Below are positions 33,560 through 43,309 of a stretch of 64,000 nucleotides of DNA, in pieces; positions within the stretch are counted from its first letter, which is position 1, and each line of letters begins with the position of its first letter. A program made the translations under genes and the position numbers. A model generated the notes under the pieces. The model saw only the letters and a program-made list of their open reading frames with translations. It was not told the DNA's origin and ran no database searches. The stretch is from Ectobius pallidus (lineage: Eukaryota; Arthropoda; Insecta; Blattodea; Ectobiidae). The stretch lies in contig CAXKWD010000001.1 of the NCBI GenBank assembly GCA_964059195.1, positions 218,992,484 to 219,056,483 of the forward strand, in the 5' to 3' direction.

Positions 33560-34960
33560 CAGCGGTGTTTCCAGAGGCTTGAAAATTTAATTACTTCAGT
33601 GGAAATTAAAAATAATAGTTTATTTAATTTGTTTGTTTGTTTGTTTGTTTTTTTTTTAGAAAAGCTCTGAGTTTACTTCTATTATTTTTAATACGGTACT
33701 TGTTTACTCAATTACTTCTACTAAGAAAATTAATAATTTACCTCATTTATAGGCTATATCCCAAATTACTGAAAATTTATTTACTTGTTTTGAATAAAAA
33801 TTAAATAATTTACTTAATTTTCCTAGTCTTGAAAATGTACTTACTTCAATTGAATTTAAAATAATAGTTTATTTAGTTTGTTTGATTTCTTGAAAACAGA
33901 AAAGCCTTGAGAATACTTCTACTTTTTTCAAATTCGGTACTTGTTTACTCACATACTTTTACTAAGAACATTAATAATTGACCTAGTTTATATACCCCAG
34001 ATTCCTGAAAATTTATATACTTCTTTTGAATAAAAATCAATAATTTACCTAATTTAGGCTACAATATTTTGAAAACAGCTAAGCCCCAGGAACACGTTTA
34101 GTTCTTCCAAACAAACGTGAACTTCCAAATTTGTGAAACATTATTTAATTCTTTTGAATAAAAATTAAATAGTTTACTTAATTTGTTTTTTTTAAGACAA
34201 GCTCTGAGAATACTTCTATTTTTTTAATACGGTACTTGTTGACTCACTTACTTTTATTAAGAACATTAATAATGTACGTAATTTATATTTACCAAATTCC
34301 TGAAAATTTATTTACTTCTTTTGAATAAAAATTAATAATTTACCTAATTTACATTTTTTTGAAACGCGTTTTGTTTTTAAAAGAGCTAAGGCTCATGAAC
34401 ATTTTCATTTGTTTGAAATAACTGTGCATTTCCAAATTAGTGAAAATTTACTCGCCTTGTTGGAAAAAGGAAAATTAATAATTTCCATAATTAATTAGAC
34501 CATTGTAGACCTATGAGCATTTCTAATTCGTGAAAATTACTTTACTTCTATTGAAATCAAAGTAAATAATTTATTTAATTTACCGAATTTTGAAAAAAAA
34601 ACTTAGCCTCATAAACAATTCCTTCTCTTTGAAATTATTGTGTAAGTTACTTCCGAATTTTGGAATGAATCAATGCTTTCATTTCTTTAAAAAAACAAAC
34701 AAACAAAATACATTCAAATAACTATTTAGTCAATTTTAATAAAAAGCAAATAGGTTACATAATCTATATTATTTTTAATGAGATATACCCTATTAGCACC
34801 TTCATTTCTTTAAAATATTTGTGTAAAAATTTATTTACCTCCTTCAAGTAGGAATTTAAAAAATAATTTACCTGATTGTAAAAAAAAGATAAGGTAAATT
34901 TTCGTATTTTATTTCAACATGATGCTTAAATGTTTTATTAAAATTTTTGGAAATTTTATG
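33560..34960. repeat. Degenerate AT-rich long-period tandem array
   Basis: A block GAAAATTTATTTACTT.TTTTGAATAAAAATTAATAATTTAC recurs near 33575, 33770, 33828, 34005, 34130 and 34300, then increasingly blurred to about 34900. A second block, AATACTTCTA with ACGGTACTTGTTTACTCA, recurs near 33672, 33912 and 34210. The higher-order period is about 240-300 bp. No coding. Confidence 0.7.
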
Positions 34961-35719
34961 GTATTAAAACAAAGTCATGAGTTTGCATTAATTTAAAAAA
35001 TGTTTTTACAAATACATTGCAAGCTCTATTTATCATATTATAATAAAGACATCCTATTTCTCGATTTAAAACGTTTTCATCGAATTCTGAAATGTTTTAA
35101 TTAAATTTATTAGAATGTATTTCAAATTTCGAGTTAATTTATCATAAAATTATTTAAATATTTACGTATATTTACATTTTTAAATTTATTTACATATTTA
35201 CAAGTTTAAAAATTATTTAAACTTAGTCTATAATTTAAATTTTATATTCCGCATATAGTTTCTATGAGGCCTTAGACTTTCTCCAAATTTTGTATTTTTC
35301 GAACCTTAAAAAGTTCAATTTGTCTTTTTATATTTTCTTTTGAGCCTAAAAATGTGTAAGCTCTTCCACCTAAAGAGAATAAAGACAACCTTTATATAAC
35401 CTATTCTGAAAATATTTTAAAGACAATGTGAAAAAATTAAAACGAATTACGACAATTCTTATTTTACTCGTACTTTCTTCTTAGCTTTGTTTAATAAGAT
35501 ACATATTTCATTACCGGATTTTTACGAAAATTCTGTGAACAACCTGGCAATATAGACTTAAATAAAAGAAAAGAAAGTTGCTTAATTGTCTGGAACAAAT
35601 GTTGCATCTCGATTTTTTAAAATAATTTTTACATATTATTTTAATGACGATGCCACCTAAATGAGTAGGCCCTATATGTTTTTTTATTTGAGAAATATAG
35701 ATGTTTATCTTATGATAAA
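34961..35719. other. Very AT-rich, no feature recognised
   Basis: Possibly the decayed end of the tandem array. No open frame of note. Confidence 0.4.
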
Positions 35720-35808
35720 CATGTAAAAGGAGATATATAAGCATTCATGAGCCACAGATTATTGTCTCTGTTGGACACTACATGAGAATATTATAGGAGA
35801 AAAATTCC

Positions 35809-35880
35809 TCCGGCACTGGGACTTGAACCCAGGACCTTTGGCTATTCGCGCCAATGCTCTACCAACTGAGCTAAGGCGGA
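35809..35880 (-). tRNA. tRNA-like sequence in hairpin arm, anticodon read as GAA
   Basis: Reverse-complement twin of 36158-36229. Its 3' acceptor half is part of the inverted-repeat arm, so it would compete with the hairpin when folded. Confidence 0.5.
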
Positions 35881-36157
35881 GCTCAATTCACAGCGCCAGA
35901 TGGAACTGTGCCGGAGGAATTTTTCTCCTATAATATTCTCATGTAGTGTCCAACAGAGACAATAATCTGTGGCTCATGAATGCTTATATATCTATATTGA
36001 ATGTTAACTGTACAATAACAGTGGGAGCCCGGTCACAAAAATCACTACTTAGTGTGCCTCACAGTACTGCATATGACATAACTTGTCTGTCTGTGAGGTA
36101 GACCATTAGGGCAATCAGTCATAGGAGAGAAGTTCCATCTGGCGCTGTGAATTGAGC

Positions 36158-36229
36158 TCCGCCTTAGCTCAGTTGGTAGAGCATTGGCGCGAATAGCCAA
36201 AGGTCCTGGGTTCAAGTCCCAGTGCCGGA
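36158..36229 (+). tRNA. tRNA-like sequence, anticodon read as GAA
   Basis: Cloverleaf with perfect D (GCTC/GAGC), anticodon (TTGGC/GCCAA) and T (CTGGG/CCCAG) stems, but only 5 of 7 acceptor pairs. Box A TAGCTCAGTTGG and box B GGTTCAAGTCC are canonical. The loop GCGAATA has C at 33 and T at 37, unlike working tRNAs. Core positions match the family 1 unit closely (GGTAGAGCAT.GGCGCG), so the two share an origin. Confidence 0.55.
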
Positions 36230-36324
36230 GGAATTTTTCTCCTATAATATTCTCATGTAAAAGGAGACAAAATAGGATGAAACATTTTTAGTCCTATGCA
36301 TGCAGTATATTATGAAGTCCCAGG

Positions 36325-36699
36325 TTTGGGGGGAGAACAGTATGAAAGTGGCATTGAATTTCTTTTTGATTTCATCCCCGAAACGGTTGTATGGTAACAT
36401 GAGAGTGAGAAATAAAATATTCTTTAAAGTCAATACAATTTTAGGTTACCGGAAATTCTCTTTCTTCTTATTTCAACCCCTCCCAAGGGTTGGTGTGTAG
36501 AAGCTATGGGGTGCAAAATTCTAGATCCTCTATGAGCCATAAAAAGCTATATCAAGCGTTTTCTGAGGAAATAGTTTCAGTGTGATAAGTCGTAGATTTC
36601 AAATTCTGCATACCTAGAGTTTGAAAATGGAAAGTTCTTCAAAGTTAATTTCGAATGTCAAAATACAATATCCGGGCGACGCCATGGCTTTTATGCTAG
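36325..36699 (+). mobile_element. Helitron 3' half
   Basis: Matches 60445-60832 on the plus strand and ends in a partly decayed hairpin (TCCGGGCGACGCCATGG), a spacer and CTAG at 36696-36699, followed by T. The 5' half is absent. Confidence 0.75.
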
Positions 36700-37095
36700 T
36701 AATAAATAAAAATGGAAAAAATACTTATTTATATTTAATTATTTTCTTAAACTTGTAATTGTTCGGATTAATATATATTCAGAGTTATTTTTAGCAATAG
36801 AATTGAATAATCTGGGGCCAAAACTAGAACTGTATTTTAGATCTGCATATGTGAAACGTTTAGATACAATTAAAGGATTTGTTTGATTAGTCTTGTATCG
36901 TATGTATGGGGGTATGGGGATGTGATCTAAAGCTTGAATTTCTTTTAATGGAACTTAATTTGATAGACACTAGTACATCAAATTGGGTAAATATTATTAT
37001 AGCCGGATAGTCAAGATGTTTAGATAGACAAATTTAATAATACGTTTTTTGAAGCGAAATCAGTGGACCAACAATAGTTTTAGAAGCTCCTCCCA
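36700..37095. other. No feature recognised
   Basis: AT-rich spacer between the Helitron and LINE fragments. Confidence 0.4.
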
Positions 37096-37099
37096 ATCC

Positions 37100-37560
37100 G
37101 ATTATGCCACACTTACTTACTTACCTACTTACTTACTTACTCATTGGCAATAGACAATTCCTCAGGAAGCTAAACGAATATTATCTATTTTATGGAACCC
37201 GTAGGTTCACTGCCGCGCTTACCTGAGTCCGCCATTCAACCCTATTCTGTGCTAACTCCATCCAAGCATCCCTCGCAAATCCTACTTCTCTTAAATCTAT
37301 CCTAATATTGTCCTGCCTGTAGGTCTTCCAGGTGGTATTTTCTCTTCATGTCTCTCAGCCAATATTTCTGAGATATGCCTTTCCTCCCCCATGTCCAGCC
37401 ATTTCATCCTACGTGGATTAATTACCTTTACTATATCCGGTGACGAGAACAAGTTATGAAGCTCGTCGTTATGCAGATTTCCCCAGTCCCCATTTTCATC
37501 TGTCTTACGTCCCATTATTTTCCTAAGCCACCTGTTTTCGAACATCTCATTATGCCATAC
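37100..37560 (-). pseudogene. LINE RT C-terminal fragment
   Basis: Minus strand reads FENRWLRKIMG, NDELHNLFSSPDIVKVI, RRMKWLDMG, then GRPTG and IRIDLREVGF. It ends at a TAAG repeat (37108-37140), the 3' end of this LINE family. Frameshifted; same family as 1262-3530. Confidence 0.78.
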
Positions 37561-37619
37561 ATGATTAAATTATATAGGCCCTATATATATGAATTTTGTT
37601 ACGCTTATTTTCCTAGAGA

Positions 37620-37862
37620 GGGCAGAGGGACAGGTGGTAAGCCCATTGCCTCTTAACCCTAAGGTATTACTTAGACGTATTAGGGCCGAAAAATTTTGTC
37701 CAGAGGCTCTAATTTAGGCTTGGAGTTCTTTTACGTGCCGTAAATCTACGACACCCCCCCCCCCGCCCAGCTTAAATTCCCTCCCAGAGGACTCCGTGCC
37801 CAGGATTTTTACGTCCTGAAAAATCCATCGACCGCTACCGGGTTTGATCCCACGACCCTATA
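37620..37862 (-). repeat. SINE type C, truncated head
   Basis: The body matches 13895-14178 (AGAGCCTCTGGACAAAATTT, TTTTTCAGGACGTAAAAATC). The head breaks off after the box B region, and a C-run is expanded at 37755-37764. Confidence 0.8.
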
Positions 37863-38138
37863 TATAATAAATAAAAATTAATTTAAAAGTTACATGGAAT
37901 GAACCCAGACCATCTGTTTTCATTCCTTGGTGATCTCTCTATTGACAGGTGTGCCAGTAGGTCGATCACTCATTTTCCGTATCGATACTTTCGTGAAGGT
38001 GTTGTATTCCATTGTTATAGATCTATTATTATGTTTATTCTCATCTATATCGAAAAATGGATGGTAGCCTATACGGACTTATTGTCTCCTCAGAACTTAC
38101 ACAATCCACCAAGAATACGAAAAATAATCTTTTTTAAA
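37863..38138. other. No feature recognised
   Basis: No coding or repeat match noticed. Confidence 0.4.
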
Positions 38139-38150
38139 CAGAAAAATGAT

Positions 38151-38401
38151 ATAGGCCTAGGAAGCTTTCATGAACCACAGATTATTGTCTCTGTTGGACA
38201 TTACATGAGAATATTATAGGAGAAAAATTCCTCCGACACTGTGACTTGAGCCCAGGACCTTTGGCTATTCGCGCCAATGCTCTACCAACTGAGCTAAGAC
38301 AGAGTTCAATTCACAGCGCCCGATGGAGGAAGGTTGGCGAATAGCCAAAGGTCCTGGGTTCAAGTCCCAGTGTCTGAGGAATTTTTCTCCTATAATATTC
38401 T
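38151..38401. mobile_element. tRNA-bearing hairpin element, family 2, copy 2 (deleted)
   Basis: The arm (about 38168-38240) is followed by a minus-strand tRNA-like unit (38232-38303). After a deletion, the 3' half of a plus-strand unit (38332-38378) and the truncated arm follow. An exact 12-bp direct repeat, CAGAAAAATGAT, flanks it (38139-38150, 38402-38413). It ends at a different point in the arm from copy 1. Confidence 0.7.
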
Positions 38402-38414
38402 CAGAAAAATGATG

Positions 38415-38800
38415 TTAGACAGCTTGAATTAAAAATAGAACTTCTAATACAGTTCAGTTCAGATCTAAAGACAGTTCGGAAACTCTTATCTTCTCGTCTT
38501 CTGTCCAGAAATCTGAAAATAAACATTTATAAGACAATTATCCTGCCGGTTGTATTATATGGATGTGAGACATGGTCCCTTACTCTTCGGGAAGAACATA
38601 ATCTGAGAGTGTTTGAAAACAGAGGGCTTAGGAAAATATTTGGGCCTAAGAGAGATGGAAATGGGGACTGGAGAAAACTGCATAACGACGAGCTTCTTAA
38701 CTTGTACTCTTCACCGGATACGTAAGGGTAATTAAATCACGAAGGATGAATGGGCTGGACATGTTGCGCGCATGGGGGAGGAAAGACACATCTCAAAAAT
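38415..38800 (+). pseudogene. LINE RT fragment
   Basis: Plus strand reads RKLLSSRLLSRNLKINIYKT, ILPVVLYGCETWSLTLREEH, and FENRGLRKIFGPKRDGNGDW, then loses frame. YGCETW and the following block are a well-known signature of insect non-LTR RT C-termini. Same family as 1262-3530. Confidence 0.8.
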
Positions 38801-38955
38801 ACCCACATATTCCTTCACATATGCTAAATCAAACTTTAGACCTTTGTTTTTCCGTAAACCCTGCTTAATGAATAGATCTGGAGCTAAACTCTGAAATCTA
38901 TTAAAAAAATACCTTATTTTCTGCATATCATAATTGCAATTATCACTGATTAAAC
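38801..38955 (-). repeat. Element X fragment
   Basis: Reverse match to the left part of X (AATTGCAATTATCACTGATT, CTGCTTAATGAATAGATCTG). Abuts the LINE fragment. Confidence 0.7.
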
Positions 38956-38996
38956 AAAAGCATTCCTTTTATAATGGGGATGTGATATGAAGTTTG

Positions 38997-39398
38997 CAGG
39001 GTGTCCACTGGTCGGGAAAATCCGGGAAAAGGCCGGGAATTTCGTATGGTCGGGAAAATCCGGGAAAAGTCAATGAATTTGTTAAAATATCCGGGAAAAT
39101 TCGAAAAATTGCAAAGTGGGATCAAAAAGACTTCTAGACAATAATAGGCCTATGTGAAAGTATATTTAATTTATTTTATTGTTCCTAATTTTTGTATCTG
39201 TTATAGCCTAAGTAATTATTCTTTGCAATTTCTTTTGTTACTAAAAGTTTTTCTTATTTAAAGTATGTATAATCCTGTAATTTTTCTCACACAGTTATTA
39301 GAAAGTGCTTCATATTTTAGTCGGGAATTTCTGAAATGATCAATGAAAATCAGGGAATAAGCCGGGAATTTCTTCAGTATTACTTGGTGGACACCCTG
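38997..39398. mobile_element. MITE with CAGGGTGTCCAC TIRs and CCGGGAAA units
   Basis: Inverted ends CAGGGTGTCCAC; several TCCGGGAAAA units at the left and CCGGGAATTT units at both ends. AGTTTG occurs on both sides (38991-38996, 39399-39404). hAT-like termini, but an 8-bp duplication is not clear. Confidence 0.75.
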
Positions 39399-39404
39399 AG
39401 TTTG

Positions 39405-39775
39405 GCATCGACTTTTCTCATGATTTTAATAAGTTACTCGTTTTTACATGAAGAAAACTTTGTTTGTGTGTTTTATGCAACATGTGTTTATTTATGTACG
39501 ATAGTGCTACATGTGATATTGTGACTAGCGAATGTTATTTATATGACACAAATACTTCGCACATGCGCAAGAATAGTAAGAATTCTATTGCTTCACCAGC
39601 ATACCTGTCTGCACTTTAGACAGTCTTCTGCTACTCAACTGTTTCGCATTAATCTCGAAGCCATCACAGAGCGGGATTAATCATGTTAATTCGGCACATA
39701 AGATCTATCTCTGAATCGTATCTATCTTGGGCGTCACATTGAAATTTGAGGATATGGGAGCATGCAAAGAAGATA
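39405..39775. other. No feature recognised
   Basis: No coding or repeat match noticed. Confidence 0.4.
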
Positions 39776-39777
39776 AA

Positions 39778-40480
39778 ATCCCTTTAGGCAAGCCTACAGG
39801 CTGAGGTTGATTTGGAAGTGCTTTTGGTTTAATTTATTGTCGCTGCGCAGCACTCTTCTTCTTTAGCCTTGGCATGACAAACCCGCAATAATAACTTAAA
39901 AAAAGAGGAAAGATCACATTTTCAAACATTCAAATCTCGCCTTATATGAGAACTATCAAGAAACTAGTTATTGATTTGTAGAGTACTTACCAAGAGCTTT
40001 TCAACGATACCCCACAAGACGTGGTTTCAAAAATTTCTAATTTCCATCCCCCCACCCCCACTCGTACCCCCAAAACCCCCGAATCGTTGGTGTCACTGTG
40101 AACTCCATAGGGAGCACTCTAATTTATTCAAACAAAGTTTCCCTCTATACTTCATAGGGGCCGAGATATAATTTTTTCAAGATTTCAACCCCCTCCCCCG
40201 ACCCCCCCCCCCTTGGGCCAATTTTTGTCATTAACGAACTTGTCCGAACTATTGGGCCTAGAAATAACATAATAAAATTTGGTTCAAATATCTTCAAAAT
40301 TACGGCCGCTAGCGTGTAAAGATATATATATATCACAATTTTTTTTTTTTTAACAGGCGGTGGTTTCGTAACTTAGGGAGGCATGAAATTTAAAGACATC
40401 AAAGAATTTTTCGAAAGTCATGACATGGTATCGATTGCAATAGGTAGATTTTTCTTCGAAATTTAGCCTACCTAAAAACT
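39778..40480 (+). repeat. Y repeat, copy 4
   Basis: Full-length relative of 22557-23245 with the same ends (AATCCCTTTAGGCAAGCC; TTTTTCTTCGAAATTTA). Confidence 0.78.
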
Positions 40481-40494
40481 GGTGTGTTATTCAC

Positions 40495-40570
40495 ATAACT
40501 TCTTCTGCCCTAATAAAAGTTTGCCTCTTAGTATAGGCTAATGTTTGACATTTTCTTCATGTAAATATTT
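40495..40570. repeat. R14 fragment
   Basis: ACATAACTTCTTCTGCCCTAATAAAAG matches the left part of R14 near 14267-14300 in split form. Confidence 0.5.
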
Positions 40571-40582
40571 TGTAAAAATTTA

Positions 40583-40910
40583 GACAATGCCGTCGCCACA
40601 TCGCATAACATTCCCGACGGATACATTAAAAAAAACCAAACTCCGTGGCGCTACATCCCTGAAGGGACTTGGCCTACCACCCGACCGCTGCATCATCTAT
40701 CATGGGCAAACGGCAGGATTGGGGGGCATGTGGTCAGCATGCCGACACCCACGGCCGTTAATGGTGGTTTCCATGACCGGTGTCGCTACTTCTCTTTCAA
40801 GTAGCTCCTCAATTTGAATCACGAGGCTGAGTGCACCCCTACCAGACCTCCCAACCTCAGAAAAATCTGAGGAGGTACCGGGGATCGAACCCGGGAACTA
40901 GAGCAGTAAA
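40583..40910 (-). repeat. tRNA-derived SINE, type E
   Basis: Minus-strand head with box B GGGTTCGATCCCCGGTACC, body with GGTCTGGTAGGGGTGCACTC and CCTTCAGGGATGTAGCGCC. Pieces of it occur at 45413, 47510 and 48594. Confidence 0.82.
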
Positions 40911-40944
40911 GTAGAAGCCTAAAATTACTGTGAAAAATAATCTG

Positions 40945-41047
40945 GTGTGTGTCGTCCTATATGTTCGTTCTGTCTCGGAGGTGGTCCCGGCATTGGGCTG
41001 ATCACTCATCCGGGGCGGTCTTCCATGTCCTTCTCTGGTCTAAAAAG
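40945..41047 (+). repeat. SINE type D, internal fragment
   Basis: TCTCGGAGGTGGTCCCGGCA and TTGGGCTGATCACTCATCC match the 3' half of the SINE at 32505-32958. Confidence 0.75.
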
Positions 41048-41524
41048 TATATTGCGACACAAGGGCGGAAAGGCACGTTTACGGGTCGAGGAAACAGATT
41101 GAAAACCCGAGGCGCAGCCGAGCGTTTTTAAGTTTTCGAGACCCGTAAATGCCTTTACGGTCCGTGTGTTGCATGCTATTTTTTGCACGACGGTTACTTA
41201 TATCAATTTAATTATATTAATTGTGATATTACCTGAAAATATTATGTAAATACAGACTTAAAGAATGGTGCTTATTTCAGAAAGGGATTCGCATTTGTTA
41301 TTGTTTATGGCAACCGAATATTTATAAAGCGGGGAGGCCTTGGTCATTTCTGCTCGCAAATAAGCATTTGCGGGCGGTAAAGTAACTTTCCGCCCGTCGC
41401 CCCTAGCAACAATTCACTTTCCGCCCGTCGCCCCTAGCAACAAGATTGCGTGTGGTAATGTCAAGTTACGAGCCATGTAAACAACTTTCGTAAGAAACAC
41501 TTACTAGCTAAGGAGTGCAAAAAA
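41048..41524 (+). repeat. K repeat, copy 3
   Basis: Starts AGTATATTGCGACACAAGG and ends GGAGTGCAAAAAAGTA; AAGTAT occurs at both junctions. Contains an exact tandem duplication of about 30 bp, with CTTTCCGCCCGTCGCCCCTA at 41388 and 41418. Confidence 0.75.
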
Positions 41525-41705
41525 GTATGTATGTGATCCCTGTCCCAATAGGTCGCAGTCCTTTACCGCCACTTATACGTCCCTAAACGGAAGAAATCAA
41601 ACTTAGAGAAAGAAGAAGAAGAACAACAAGTTAGTTATGATTAGGCTAATTTATTGTTGTGAAATGTATAATAACCGTGTAGTAATGTAGTCACTGGATC
41701 CAATC

Positions 41706-41880
41706 CGAGCGAGGTGGCAGACGTAACAGAGGTTCCGGGTTCAAACCTCAAACCTCAAAACTCGTGGGCGACCAATTTGACTTGGTCTTTTCAAGGTTTC
41801 CTCTTTCGCAAAGGCAAATCCCACATTAAAAGCTATGTTTATTTACCATAAATAATAATCACAGCTATGTCGTCTCAAGA
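41706..41880 (+). repeat. SINE type A, diverged
   Basis: GAGCGAGGTGGCAGACGTAA head and GGTTTCCTCTTTCGCAAAGG core; box B area is partly duplicated (CAAACCTCAAACCTC). Confidence 0.7.
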
Positions 41881-42029
41881 TGCATCATAGAACAATAAAA
41901 ACTTATATAGGAAGCAACTGATAAACCTAAATACCGAAAACACGCGATAAGACAAAAATGTAATGAATTAAAAATTTACGATAATTATATAATAATAATA
42001 ATAATAATAATCATAATCATAATAATAAA

Positions 42030-42765
42030 ATCAGGTAAACTGATGTAAAAAGTGCCAGTATGTTTGCTTAATCAGTTATGACTGCAATTATGATATGCAG
42101 AATATGTTTTTTTTTTAAAATTGATTTCGAAGTTAAGCTCCAGATTTATTCATTAAGCAGGGCTTACGGAAGAACAACGGTCTAGTTTTTTTTAATGAGA
42201 TTTCAATCTTCCAGCATCAGCTGAACTGTGCAGATTTGTGATATCATGACAATCACACACTCACATAAAAATACCAAAAAAAAAAAAATCAAATTGGCCG
42301 GTTTCGGGTTTTGAACCATGGACTCCAGAATGTGAGGTCAAGACGTTACCATTTCGGCCACCGGGGTCATTTTAACGGTCTAGTTGGATAAGCGCATGTA
42401 AATCAATAGTGTTTTTTGTCATAGCTACCTGTATTTTAATTTCCAAGGCCTTATAAGATCACAGTAAAACAATAGACAGTGTTGTCAAGATAACTGATTT
42501 TCATTTTTGTTTATAAATTCTTTCGAATACGTATATTACCATAAAATAGACACTAAATTGGGCATTACTCCGGTACCGGTGAACCGATTTGGTTCAATAT
42601 CAATATGGTTCTTCCCATGGACATTACAAATGTGTTTTCCAAGTTTCATGAAAATCCAAAAAAGCGTATTTGAGTTATGGCGCGTACAGACACACGGACA
42701 GACGGACAGACATTTTTCGTCCCCACACACAATCTCATAAAGTACCATACTGGCACTTAATAATA
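42030..42765 (+). mobile_element. Element X, copy with captured retroposon (X1)
   Basis: From CAGGTAAACTGATGTAAAAA to CATACTGGCACTTAATAAT, with AAGTGCCAGTATG inverted at the two ends. A minus-strand retroposon occupies 42188-42373. The 3' part has CACTAAATTGGGCATTACTC, CGGTACCGG and a CAGACGGACAGAC run. Confidence 0.75.
42188..42373 (-). repeat. tRNA-headed retroposon inside X1
   Basis: Minus-strand head GGTGGCCGAAATGGTAAC and box B GGTTCAAAACCC with a 3' poly-A (T-run at 42188). Flanked by the 12-bp duplication AACGGTCTAGTT (42176-42187, 42374-42385). Confidence 0.8.
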
Positions 42766-43309
42766 ATAATAACAGCGTTTAATTGACAAACAAACAATTA
42801 TGCTTACAGCATCATTTTATGGGGGTTTTCAAGGCACACATCTATGAAATGCACAGTTTCGCAAAAAGCTTATTTAGTATATCGTCATTCAAATCACTCC
42901 CAACCACAGATTAATCACAGTTCACCATAACAGGGTGAGTGTTTTGACTCGCTTTAAAGAGCAGTGGATAGTATGACAGCACACGGCCACCTAGGAAATA
43001 ATGTGTAGCACTTTCTCTTGTTTGATACGACCAAAATGTGCTCTTGTGGAAACAGGCGGCCAAGCCAATCCCTAAACAGGTGATGTTATGTCATCGTACT
43101 GGACTTCCATATTCTGTTCCTAAAATATTCTACGTTATTTTGAACCGTAAACAATGTTTAACAGAACTCTCTCCGTCTATGTAAAAGTTCAATTTTACGG
43201 GCTGAGACCGTTAAGGGTACAAAAAAGGGTACTAGCACGTTATAGAGATTATAGAGGATATCACCAGATGCCACTGTCGTTCACTTCCCATTCCTATAAA
43301 TAAATAAAA
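42766..43309. other. No feature recognised
   Basis: Starts with AAT repeats; no coding or repeat match in the rest. Confidence 0.4.

Larger units (their letters stand above)
35734..36253. mobile_element. tRNA-bearing hairpin element, family 2, copy 1
   Basis: A perfect inverted repeat of at least 83 bp (35734-35816, 35908-35990) encloses a tRNA-like unit on the minus strand. A spacer of about 140 bp follows, then a plus-strand copy of the same unit, identical over 129 bp (36131-36259), which ends part-way into the arm. A 14-bp direct repeat, CATGTAAAAGGAGA, flanks it (35720-35733, 36254-36267). The first bases of this repeat also match the arm, so the right junction shows microhomology. Same plan as 2876-3427, but with the hairpin loop flipped. 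Confidence 0.72.

Noticed and set aside
33660..34340. CRISPR-like regularly spaced repeats
   Set aside because: Units are long, degenerate and AT-rich with unequal spacing in a eukaryotic context.
35809..36229. Functional tRNA-Phe genes
   Set aside because: GAA is at the anticodon position, but C33, T37, mismatched acceptor stems and location in a flanked repeat argue for a tRNA-derived element.
37108..37140. TTAC repeats as telomere-like sequence
   Set aside because: They are the 3' tail of the LINE family, also seen at 1270 and 56390; the insect telomere repeat TTAGG is not present as an array.
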